From Clostridiales bacterium (GTDB lineage: Bacteria; Bacillota; Clostridia; Christensenellales; Aristaeellaceae), in contig SVHC01000027.1 in assembly GCA_015056055.1 (NCBI GenBank), forward strand, positions 1 through 37,880: a DNA stretch of 37,880 bases. The letters are read 5' to 3'. The position numbers were made by a program, and so were the translations under genes. Positions 16,840 to 24,274 of the stretch are shown in pieces (position 1 is the first letter of the stretch; every line of letters starts with the position of its first letter). The notes under the pieces were generated by a model. That model searched no databases and was not told the DNA's origin. It saw only the letters and a program-made list of their open reading frames with translations.

Positions 16840-17031
16840 TTACACCGCACGCTCGACCTTGCCGCTGCGCAGGCAGCGAGTGCAAACGTACATGCGCTGG
16901 GGCGTGCCATCTACGACAACGCGAACACGCTGGGTGTTCGGAGCCCAAGTACGACGGGTCTTGTGATTGGAATGGCTGACGTTGTTACCATAAGTCACGC
17001 CCTTCTTGCATACTTCACAGAATTTACCCAT
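16840..17031 (-). CDS. rpmB: 50S ribosomal protein L28
   Basis: A 63-residue ribosomal protein of the large subunit. It keeps the zinc-ribbon form with Cys5, Cys8, Cys50 and Cys53 (FCEVC and VCTRC), plus the L28 core NNVSHSNHKTRRTWAPNTQR. Many bacteria also hold a cysteine-free copy used under zinc shortage; none is visible here. GGAGG lies a few bases before the ATG. It is divergent from asp23, the usual order in Bacillota. Confidence 0.97.
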   Translation of the reverse strand: MGKFCEVCKKGVTYGNNVSHSNHKTRRTWAPNTQRVRVVVDGTPQRMYVCTRCLRSGKVERAV

Positions 17032-17075
17032 AATTACATCCTCCCTTCAGGCGGTATCACACACAAACAAAGGTT

Positions 17076-17104
17076 ATTATAGCACCTGTTTGCCCCGATT
17101 GCAA
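17076..17104 (-). promoter_or_regulatory. Promoter of rpmB
   Basis: On the minus strand TTGCAA (17104-17099), 17 bp, TATAAT (17081-17076). Confidence 0.82.
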
Positions 17105-17171
17105 GAGTTTCCCGTTAAAAGTTTATTGCACAGAAAAAATTGCGGATTTTCAGCGCTTAACGTCAATACAC

Positions 17172-17200
17172 TTGCATATTGCAAGGTTTTAACGTATAAT
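17172..17200 (+). promoter_or_regulatory. Promoter of the asp23-fakA-recG operon, with palindrome over the -35
   Basis: TTGCAT (17172-17177), 17 bp, TATAAT (17195-17200). The -35 lies within the palindrome CTTGCA TAT TGCAAG (17171-17185), a possible operator. Confidence 0.8.
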
Positions 17201-17247
17201 AAAAGAGAGTTATTATGACTAAGTGTATCCAAAAGGAGGTTTCATAT

Positions 17248-17598
17248 ATGGATTGCAAATTCAATACGGCGCTGGGTCAGGTCACGGTAGATGAAGATGT
17301 GATCACCAAAGTAGCGGGCTATGCTGCTCTGGAATGCTACGGCATTGTCGGCATGGCATCCAAGCGCTCTACGGATGGCATCGTTCAGCTGATGGGCCGT
17401 GAAAATCTGGGCCGCGGCGTTCGTATTCAGGTGGCCGAGGATTCCGTTGCAGTCGAACTGTTCATTATTGTTGAATATGGCATTTCCATCAGCGCTGTGG
17501 CCTCTACTATTATTGATCAGGTGAAATACAAGGTCGAGCATCTGACCGGCGTTAAGGTAAGCCGCGTCAATGTTTCGATTGAAGATATTCGCGTATAG
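17248..17598 (+). CDS. Asp23/Gls24 family envelope-stress protein (YloU-like)
   Basis: A 116-residue cytoplasmic protein of the Asp23/Gls24 family, whose members attach near the membrane and respond to envelope stress. Typical features are the N-terminal GQVTVDEDVITKVAGYAALE, GIVGMASK, and the C-terminal LTGVKVSRVNVSIEDIRV. AAAGGAGGT precedes the ATG at 17248 by about 7 bases; the frame open from 17215 lacks a site. It is followed 13 bp later by fakA. In Bacillus this gene (yloU) also lies between rpmB and yloV, so the call is supported by order. Its exact task is not established. Confidence 0.93.
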   Translation: MDCKFNTALGQVTVDEDVITKVAGYAALECYGIVGMASKRSTDGIVQLMGRENLGRGVRIQVAEDSVAVELFIIVEYGISISAVASTIIDQVKYKVEHLTGVKVSRVNVSIEDIRV

Positions 17599-17611
17599 TT
17601 CGGAGGACGAA

Positions 17612-19240
17612 ATGAATACAATTGATGGATTGATGCTTAAAGAGATGTTCCTGTCCGGCGCAGCGAACATCAATGCAAACCGCGAGGCGATTGACGCGCT
17701 GAACGTATTCCCCGTGCCGGATGGCGACACGGGCACCAATATGTGCCAGACGATGAACGCCGCCGTGAAGGATCTCCATAACCGCACCTTCCCCAGCGTT
17801 TACGAAGTGGCCAACTGCGCTGCCAAGGGCGCACTGCGCGGTGCGCGCGGCAACTCCGGCGTTATCCTGAGCCAGATTCTGCGCGGTTTCGCGAAGGGTC
17901 TTGAGGGCGCGGAGGAAATGGACGCGGAACTGCTTGTAAAGGCACTGCGTTCCGGCGCAGATATGGCTTACAAGGCCATCATGAAGCCCAAGGAGGGCAC
18001 CATCCTGACGGTAGCGCGCGTTACGGCGGATGACATGACCCGTGAAGCGCAGAAGACGCAGGATCTGGTTGAGCTGTTCGACGCCCTGGTTGGCTACGGC
18101 AACGCTATCCTGAAGAAGACTCCGGATATGCTCCCCGTTCTGAAGTCCGCAGGCGTTGTTGACTCCGGCGGAAAGGGTCTTGTGACGATTTTTGCCGGCT
18201 TCTATGCCGCGCTGACCGGCAAGCCCATCGAGGCAGATACGGAAGTTGCAGCGGTTTCCACCGAAATCGCGGATGAACATGCTACCTCCGTTGAGGATAT
18301 CCGCTTTGCATACTGCACGGAATTCATCGTTTCCCATCCCAAGCCCGATATGCGCGAGAGTGACGTTGTTCGTCTGCGCGAGCGTCTTGAGCGCATCGGC
18401 GACTGCGTTGTCGTTGTAAGCGACATGAGCATCGTCAAGGTTCATGTTCATACAAACGATCCGGGCCGCGCACTGCAGATGGCTCTGGAGCTGGGCGAAC
18501 TGGATTCCATAAAGATCGACAACATGCTGGAAGAGGCACGTGAGCGTCAGGCCAAGCGTCAGGCTGAAGAAGCTGCCAAGGTGAAGGAATACGGCATCGT
18601 ATCCGTTGCTCTGGGCGCAGGCTTCACGCAGATTTTCAACGATCTGATGGTCGACAAGCTGGTTGACGGCGGTCAGACGATGAACCCCAGCATCGAGGAT
18701 CTTTACGAAGCAATCGAGTCCACGCATGCGAAGAACGTTTTCGTTCTTCCCAACAATACCAATATCATCCTTGCAGCTCAGCAGGCCGGCGAACTGACCG
18801 AGAAGAACGTTGCCGTTCTTCCCACCAAGTCCGTTGCCATGGGTATTGCCGCTGCCATCGCATTCAATCCGGATGCTCCGTTTGAGGAGAACCTGGCAAC
18901 TATGACCGAAGCTGCCGAGCGCGTTCACACGGCATCCATCACTTACGCCGTGCGTGACACCGTATTCGAGGGTCTTGAGATCCACGAAGGCAACATCATG
19001 GGCCTGATCGATAACAAGGTCAAGCTGCTGGGCGACGATGTTGAGGATGTTGCAAAGCGCCTGCTGGCCGAAATGGTCACCGAGGAAAGCGAACTGATCA
19101 CCATCTATCACGGTGCAGATGTTTCCGAGGAGCGTGCAGCCGATCTGGAGGCATTTGTCAGCGATACGTACGGCGATTGCGAAGTTATGTGCTATAACGG
19201 CGGTCAGCCCCTGTACTACTACTTCATCGCTGTGGAATAA
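17612..19240 (+). CDS. fakA: DAK2-domain fatty acid kinase (FakA / YloV)
   Basis: A 542-residue kinase. The N-terminal DhaL-like (DAK2) domain carries NVFPVPDGDTGTNM (31-44), whose aspartates bind the magnesium-ATP, and GARGNSGVILSQILRGFAKG. The C-terminal half is the DegV-like/middle part seen in YloV (VFVLPNNTNIILAAQQA). In Staphylococcus FakA phosphorylates fatty acids presented by FakB proteins, feeding exogenous acids into phospholipid synthesis; no fakB is in this window. GGAGG sits 5 bases before the ATG at 17612. Between asp23 and recG, as in many Bacillota. Confidence 0.92.
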   Translation: MNTIDGLMLKEMFLSGAANINANREAIDALNVFPVPDGDTGTNMCQTMNAAVKDLHNRTFPSVYEVANCAAKGALRGARGNSGVILSQILRGFAKGLEGAEEMDAELLVKALRSGADMAYKAIMKPKEGTILTVARVTADDMTREAQKTQDLVELFDALVGYGNAILKKTPDMLPVLKSAGVVDSGGKGLVTIFAGFYAALTGKPIEADTEVAAVSTEIADEHATSVEDIRFAYCTEFIVSHPKPDMRESDVVRLRERLERIGDCVVVVSDMSIVKVHVHTNDPGRALQMALELGELDSIKIDNMLEEARERQAKRQAEEAAKVKEYGIVSVALGAGFTQIFNDLMVDKLVDGGQTMNPSIEDLYEAIESTHAKNVFVLPNNTNIILAAQQAGELTEKNVAVLPTKSVAMGIAAAIAFNPDAPFEENLATMTEAAERVHTASITYAVRDTVFEGLEIHEGNIMGLIDNKVKLLGDDVEDVAKRLLAEMVTEESELITIYHGADVSEERAADLEAFVSDTYGDCEVMCYNGGQPLYYYFIAVE

Positions 19241-19247
19241 AACCAAA

Positions 19248-21242
19248 ATGCAGAATGAAAGCATAGCCATCCTCGGCGGCGTGGGCGCGGCGCGGGCAAA
19301 ATTGCTTGCGGATGCGGGTCTTGAAACGCTGGAGGATCTGGCAAACTTCCTTCCCAAAGAATATCGCGATCTGACGCACGCAACGCCCATTGCGCAATTG
19401 CGCGTGGGCGAATCGGCGTTGGTGCGTGTAATTGTAATTGAATCAGCGCGCGACCGCAGGGCAAAAGGCCTTACGGTCACGCGCTGCGTCGTTTCCGATG
19501 GGAGCGAAACCATACCCTGCGTATGGTACAATCAGCCGTGGATGTCAAAGCAGATGCGAAGCGGCGCAGAGGTGTCCCTGTACGGAAAAGCCGTGCGCGA
19601 AAAAAGCCGCATCATCCTGCAGAATCCTTCTGTTGAAAACCGGGCAGGAATTGCTCCGGTGTACAGAACCATTCAGGGGGTTCCGGGTAAGGTGCTTACG
19701 CGCCTCATCGGTGAGGCGGTTGCCCGTCTGGACGGCGCATGGGCGGATGAATTGCCCTTGTCCGTGCGCGAGAGGCATGCGCTTTGCGAAAAAAATGTGG
19801 CCATGCGAGGCGTGCACTTTCCGGCAAACTGGGAAGAACTCAAAACGGCTCGCCGCAGATTGGCGTTTGATGAGCTGTTCCTCTATCAGGTCGCACTTTC
19901 CCTGATGCGTTCGCAGGGGAAAAAGGGAATCGTGATTCCGGCAGACGATGAGGCTGCGGATGATTTCTGGGCACATTTGCCCTTTGCGCCGACGGGTGCG
20001 CAGCGGCGGGTGCTTTCGGAAATTGTGCGCGATCTTTCCTCGGAGCATCCCATGGCGCGGCTTGTTCAGGGCGATGTCGGTTCGGGCAAAACGGCGGTCG
20101 CATTCGGTGCGCTGTATCTGGCGGTGAAAGCGGGATATCAGGGTGCGCTTATGGCTCCCACGGAAATTCTGGCCCGCCAGCATTTTGAAAGCGCGCAGGC
20201 GATTCTGGAACCGCTGGGGATTCGCTGCGGTCTGATTCTTGGCAGCATGGGGCAGAAAGCGCATCGCGAGGCGCACGAGGCTATGGCAAACGGGGATTGG
20301 CAGGTTGCCATCGGCACGCATGCGTTGATCTCGCAGAAAGTGGAATTTCAGAATCTGGGTCTTGTGGTCGTGGATGAGCAGCATCGTTTCGGTGTGCGGC
20401 AAAGGAGCGCCCTTTCGGATAAGGGCGATTCGCCGAATGTGCTCGTCATGTCCGCAACGCCGATTCCCAGAACGCTTTCTTTGATTCTCTATGGCGATCT
20501 GGATGTTTCCGTGATCGATGAACTTCCGCCCGGGCGCAGGCCTGTAGGTACGCGCATTGTGCCGGAAGCGAAGCGCGCGGATATGTACAATTTTTTGCGC
20601 AGCGAGGTGCGCGAAGGCCGCCAGGTATATGTCGTCTGTCCGCTGATCGAGGAAAGCGAGGCAATGGAAGCGCGTCCCGCAGAGGAGCTTTATGAAGATC
20701 TGCGCACGCAGGCGCTTTCGGATTTGCGCATTGCGCTTGTGCATGGCCGCATGAAGCCTGCGGATAAGGATAGCGTGATTGCACAGTTCCAGGCGGGCGA
20801 AGTGGATGTGCTTGTTTCCACCACTGTCATTGAGGTCGGCGTGAACGTACCCAATGCCAGCGTGATGGTGATAGAAAATGCGGATCGGTTCGGTCTTGCC
20901 CAGCTGCATCAGCTGCGCGGCAGAGTCGGGCGTGGCAGCGACCAGGCATGGTGTTTCCTGATGGCGGAGCCGAATGAACGGCTGCGCACCATGACAAAGA
21001 CGAACGACGGCTTTGTCATCGCGCAAAAGGATATGGAACTGCGCGGACCGGGTGAGCTTCTGGGCACGCGGCAGTCCGGCGCAATGCTGGACGGAGCCAT
21101 GGCAGATCTGGCGCTGCTTTCCGAAACGCATGAGGCGGCGCGTGAACTTCTGCACCATCCCGAAAGCGAAGAAACGCGCGCGGCGATCCGTCTTGCCGAA
21201 AAACGTTTCCGCCGCAGGATGGAAAATGCCGGCATGAATTAG
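19248..21242 (+). CDS. recG: ATP-dependent DNA helicase RecG
   Basis: A 664-residue helicase that remodels stalled replication forks and branch-migrates Holliday junctions. It shows a wedge OB-fold region, then Walker A GDVGSGKTAVAFGAL, the DEQH box VVDEQHRFGVRQR, motif III SATPIPRTLSLILYGDLDVS, and C-terminal TTVIEVGVNVPNASVMVIEN and QLRGRVGRG. The C-terminus FVIAQKDMELRGPGELLGTR is RecG-specific. Length is typical. The ATG at 19248, 7 bp after the fakA stop, is used although no clear binding site precedes it, so translation is probably coupled to fakA; the frame is open to 19113 but that part overlaps fakA. Confidence 0.96.
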   Translation: MQNESIAILGGVGAARAKLLADAGLETLEDLANFLPKEYRDLTHATPIAQLRVGESALVRVIVIESARDRRAKGLTVTRCVVSDGSETIPCVWYNQPWMSKQMRSGAEVSLYGKAVREKSRIILQNPSVENRAGIAPVYRTIQGVPGKVLTRLIGEAVARLDGAWADELPLSVRERHALCEKNVAMRGVHFPANWEELKTARRRLAFDELFLYQVALSLMRSQGKKGIVIPADDEAADDFWAHLPFAPTGAQRRVLSEIVRDLSSEHPMARLVQGDVGSGKTAVAFGALYLAVKAGYQGALMAPTEILARQHFESAQAILEPLGIRCGLILGSMGQKAHREAHEAMANGDWQVAIGTHALISQKVEFQNLGLVVVDEQHRFGVRQRSALSDKGDSPNVLVMSATPIPRTLSLILYGDLDVSVIDELPPGRRPVGTRIVPEAKRADMYNFLRSEVREGRQVYVVCPLIEESEAMEARPAEELYEDLRTQALSDLRIALVHGRMKPADKDSVIAQFQAGEVDVLVSTTVIEVGVNVPNASVMVIENADRFGLAQLHQLRGRVGRGSDQAWCFLMAEPNERLRTMTKTNDGFVIAQKDMELRGPGELLGTRQSGAMLDGAMADLALLSETHEAARELLHHPESEETRAAIRLAEKRFRRRMENAGMN

Positions 21243-21311
21243 ATACCGGAAGGAACTGTAAAGGATGCGCTTGCGTCTAAAAAACGAAAGCAATTCTTGG
21301 AGGGGTAATTT

Positions 21312-21920
21312 ATGAAAAAGATCATTTCTGTGGCACTTGCGCTGTTGTTTGTTTTCTGCTGTGCAATTGCCGAAGATGCGCCTGAAACGCGTGTTTCTGT
21401 GATCGAAGGCGAAGGCATTCGCGAGGAAATTGTGGAAACGCTGTATACCAGCGAATATGGATACAACCTCTGGTATCCGGCGGAACTGCTTGCTCCGGTC
21501 GATATGAAGGCTGTGGGCGAGAAGGATGGCGCGGTTTACATGTTCGATGTGTTCGTACCCGCCTGGTACCTTGAGGTTGAAGAGGAAGTTCCGGCAAACG
21601 AGCTTATCTATATGATGATCGTGCCCACCGATGTTCCTGTGGAATATGCGGACGATTTCCTGCTGGAGGCAACCGGCGGATTTGATCCCAGTGTTGCCGT
21701 GATCGGCGAAGCGAGAGAACTGGAAACCGACGCCGATACCGTTATCAAGACCATCGATGTTGAAGAGAACGGCGTTGTTTTCCGCTACTATCTGGTAATG
21801 AATGCGGAACGCATGCTGTGCATCACAACGACATTCCCTGCAGATGCGCTGGAAGGCTATGCCATCCACATTGAGCGCCTGGTCGCAAGCATCAATTTTG
21901 CGGAAATTACCGCAAAATAA
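21312..21920 (+). CDS. Small exported protein of unknown function
   Basis: A 202-residue protein I do not recognise. It begins with a clear signal peptide (MKKIISVALALLFVFCCAIAE) and is otherwise acidic, with mixed alpha/beta content: YGYNLWYPAELL, GAVYMFDVFVP, then a C-terminal part with VVFRYYLVMNAERMLCITTTFP and HIERLVASINF. The closing segment, a Met-rich strand followed by a helix, resembles lipid- or ligand-binding PsbP-like folds, but this is only an impression. GGAGGGG precedes the ATG. It lies 69 bp after recG and has a terminator behind it, so it may share the recG transcript. Confidence 0.8.
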   Translation: MKKIISVALALLFVFCCAIAEDAPETRVSVIEGEGIREEIVETLYTSEYGYNLWYPAELLAPVDMKAVGEKDGAVYMFDVFVPAWYLEVEEEVPANELIYMMIVPTDVPVEYADDFLLEATGGFDPSVAVIGEARELETDADTVIKTIDVEENGVVFRYYLVMNAERMLCITTTFPADALEGYAIHIERLVASINFAEITAK

Positions 21921-21933
21921 GCACTGTGCCCTG

Positions 21934-21961
21934 ACCGCCCGGTTCGTATGAGCCGGGCGGT
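21934..21961 (+). terminator. Terminator after the small exported protein
   Basis: ACCGCCCGG (21934-21942) and CCGGGCGGT (21953-21961) form a perfect 9-bp stem, extended by internal T/C-G/A pairs. A short T-rich tail follows. Confidence 0.75.
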
Positions 21962-21981
21962 TGTTAAATTTTGGCCTGTGA

Positions 21982-22010
21982 TTGCGGGATGCTATCTTTT
22001 GTTATACAAT
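21982..22010 (+). promoter_or_regulatory. Promoter of the HelD-like helicase gene
   Basis: TTGCGG (21982-21987), 17 bp, TACAAT (22005-22010). Confidence 0.6.
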
Positions 22011-22054
22011 AAACATCCGTCCAAAAAACACGCTTGCACAGGGAGGGATTTTCC

Positions 22055-24175
22055 ATGTCTATTGCACACCCGGACGCCGCATTGGAAAAACGGCATTTTG
22101 AGGAAGCGCTTGGCGTAATCGCGCAGGAACTTGAAGGGGCGCGCGAGCGCAAATCGGATGCGTATACCGCATTGGAATTGGCGCGGCGAATGGACCCGGA
22201 TAACCTTCCCGTGCGCGAAATGCAGTTTGCGCTGGCAGAGCAGAACGAGCGCAGCCTGCATCTTGCTGAGAAAAAGCCGTATTTCACCCGTGTCGACTTC
22301 CGGGAGGAAAACGCCGACCTGAAAAGCTACTATATCGGCAAAAACGGCGTCGTCCGCGCAAAAACGCTGGAGCCGTATATCATCGACTGGCGCGCACCGG
22401 TGGCAAACCTTTATTATTCCGGTCAGATTGGCCCCATGGAATATACGGCGCCGGAAGGCGTTGTCCGCGGTGAAATGACGCTCAAGCGCCAGTTTGGCGT
22501 GGATGACGGTCAGCTGAAAACCATCTTCGATTCCGGCATTGCCGCGCAGGACGAATATCTGCAATCGGTGCTTGGAGCAGTCACGGGCGAACGCCTTACC
22601 GAAATTGTCACTACCATTCAGGCGGAGCAGAACGCCATCATCCGCCATCCGCTCAAGCGTTCCCTCGTCGTGCAGGGTGTAGCCGGTTCGGGAAAGACCA
22701 GCATCGCGCTGCACCGCATTGCATTTTTGCTGTACACCTATCAGGACAGGCTCTTTGCCGAAAATACGCTGATTCTGGCTCCAAACCCGATGTTTTTGCA
22801 GTATATTGCGCCCGTTTTGCCGGATTTGGGCGTGGAACGCGTTCGGCAGACGACGTTCACCGCGCTTTTGCAGGCGCATTTGGGCAAGGGTATGCCGCCA
22901 CTAAAGCGTCCCGCAACCGGCTTTGCGCGCATAAAGGGCAGCATGGAAACCGTGCAGCTGCTTGATAAGTGGCTGGACGATTACGAAACCCGCATTCTGC
23001 CGGAGAACGGCTTTTCCTTCGGGCCGATCGTATTGTATTCCGCCGAGGAACTCAAACAGTTCATTCTGGTGGATGAAAAGCCGTTCCCCATGGAGCGGCG
23101 AATTGCGGAGCTCAAAAAGCACCTTTCCTCCCGTGTGAAAAGTGCCGAGGCAAAAATCTGCCAGTGGTACCGCATGGAAACGCAGAAGCGCGCGGCGAAG
23201 TTCAAGAATGAGCCCGAAAAGGTGAAAAAGCTCTATGACCAGCTGGATGAACGCATTCAGGCTGCGAACGAAAAGGCAAAAACCTATGTGAAAGACGCTC
23301 TGAAGGAAATGGGCGATTTTTCGCCGCTGCGGCTGTATCGCCTGTTCTGGGAGGATATGGAAAAGAGCGAGGATGAGGAACTTCGCGCCTGCGCAAAGCA
23401 GGAACTTGCGGCAAAGGGAAAAACGGCTGCCGTTGAAGATGCTGCTCTTCTTGCGCTGATTGCCTTCCGCACGGCGGAGCTTCCGCGCATGACGTTCCGC
23501 CACATCGTAGTGGATGAGGCGCAGGATATGCGCCCGGCGGATTTTTACATCCTGCGCAGGCTGAATCCGGCTGCGACTTTTACCATCGTGGGCGATATGA
23601 TGCAGGGCGTAAGTCAGGACAGCGGTCTGGAATCGTGGGACGAACTGCGCGAAGTATTCTTAGGCGATATCGACCGGAATGATCTGGTTACCAGCTACCG
23701 CAGCACCGTGGAAATTATCGAACTGGCAAAGCGCGTATGGCAGAATGCTCCCGTGCCCGTGGAGGCGGAAATTCAGCCCGTGCTCCGTCACGGAGATGCG
23801 CCCCTGATCGAGCATACAAAAAATGCCGCCGCGCGGATTGCGCAGCAGCTGGAGGAGTGGAAGCATCTTCCCAGTGTCGCCGTCATCACGCGCACCGAAA
23901 AAGAGGCCGATGCATTGGTGAAAAAGCTTCCGGACTATGTGCGCAGGATGGATATTCAAGGCGAGGAATATCACGCCGGCGTAGTGGTTGGCAGCGCCGC
24001 CTCTGTCAAGGGTCTGGAATTCGATGGTGTGATCCTCGCTGACGCTTCGGCGAATGTCTACAGCGAAACCATGGCCGATGCAAAGCTTCTGTATGTGGCG
24101 CTCACCCGCGCCCTGCACCGCATGTGCGTGTTCCATACCGGTGAAATTACGTCGCTTTTGAAAGAATGCCGGTGA
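22055..24175 (+). CDS. helD: HelD-like UvrD/Rep-family helicase (RNA polymerase recycling)
   Basis: A 706-residue superfamily-1 ATPase. An N-terminal helical arm (1-75) is followed by the HelD markers PYFTRVDF (75-82), SYYIGKNGV (91-99) and IIDWRAPVANLYY (109-121). Walker A is GVAGSGKT (208-215); Walker B VVDEAQDM lies near 484-491; the 2A part has SYRSTVEIIELAKRVW and YVALTRALHRMCVFH at the C-terminus. In Bacillus HelD strips stalled RNA polymerase from DNA. Length fits the short type without extra insertions. GGGAGGG precedes the ATG at 22055. It is monocistronic. Confidence 0.92.
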   Translation: MSIAHPDAALEKRHFEEALGVIAQELEGARERKSDAYTALELARRMDPDNLPVREMQFALAEQNERSLHLAEKKPYFTRVDFREENADLKSYYIGKNGVVRAKTLEPYIIDWRAPVANLYYSGQIGPMEYTAPEGVVRGEMTLKRQFGVDDGQLKTIFDSGIAAQDEYLQSVLGAVTGERLTEIVTTIQAEQNAIIRHPLKRSLVVQGVAGSGKTSIALHRIAFLLYTYQDRLFAENTLILAPNPMFLQYIAPVLPDLGVERVRQTTFTALLQAHLGKGMPPLKRPATGFARIKGSMETVQLLDKWLDDYETRILPENGFSFGPIVLYSAEELKQFILVDEKPFPMERRIAELKKHLSSRVKSAEAKICQWYRMETQKRAAKFKNEPEKVKKLYDQLDERIQAANEKAKTYVKDALKEMGDFSPLRLYRLFWEDMEKSEDEELRACAKQELAAKGKTAAVEDAALLALIAFRTAELPRMTFRHIVVDEAQDMRPADFYILRRLNPAATFTIVGDMMQGVSQDSGLESWDELREVFLGDIDRNDLVTSYRSTVEIIELAKRVWQNAPVPVEAEIQPVLRHGDAPLIEHTKNAAARIAQQLEEWKHLPSVAVITRTEKEADALVKKLPDYVRRMDIQGEEYHAGVVVGSAASVKGLEFDGVILADASANVYSETMADAKLLYVALTRALHRMCVFHTGEITSLLKECR

Positions 24176-24223
24176 ACTCTTTTGAACCCGTCAGTCCACT
24201 ACTCTTGTAAGCTCAATAAAAAG

Positions 24224-24251
24224 ACCCTTCGGCATTTTTCGGCCGGAGGGT
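24224..24251. terminator. Bidirectional terminator
   Basis: ACCCTTCGGC pairs with GCCGGAGGGT (one G-T pair) around an ATTTTTCG-type loop. The minus strand continues as CTTTTTATT, so it best serves the exoprotein gene; it also lies after helD. Confidence 0.8.
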
Positions 24252-24274
24252 TATTTGCTGGCGGTCAAAATGGA

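Noticed and set aside
17567-19531. 654-codon minus-strand open frame opposite fakA
   Set aside because: Antisense shadow of fakA and the start of recG, no supporting signals.
19545-21869. 774-codon minus-strand open frame
   Set aside because: Antisense to recG and the next gene, no binding site or domain; the plus-strand genes are unambiguous.
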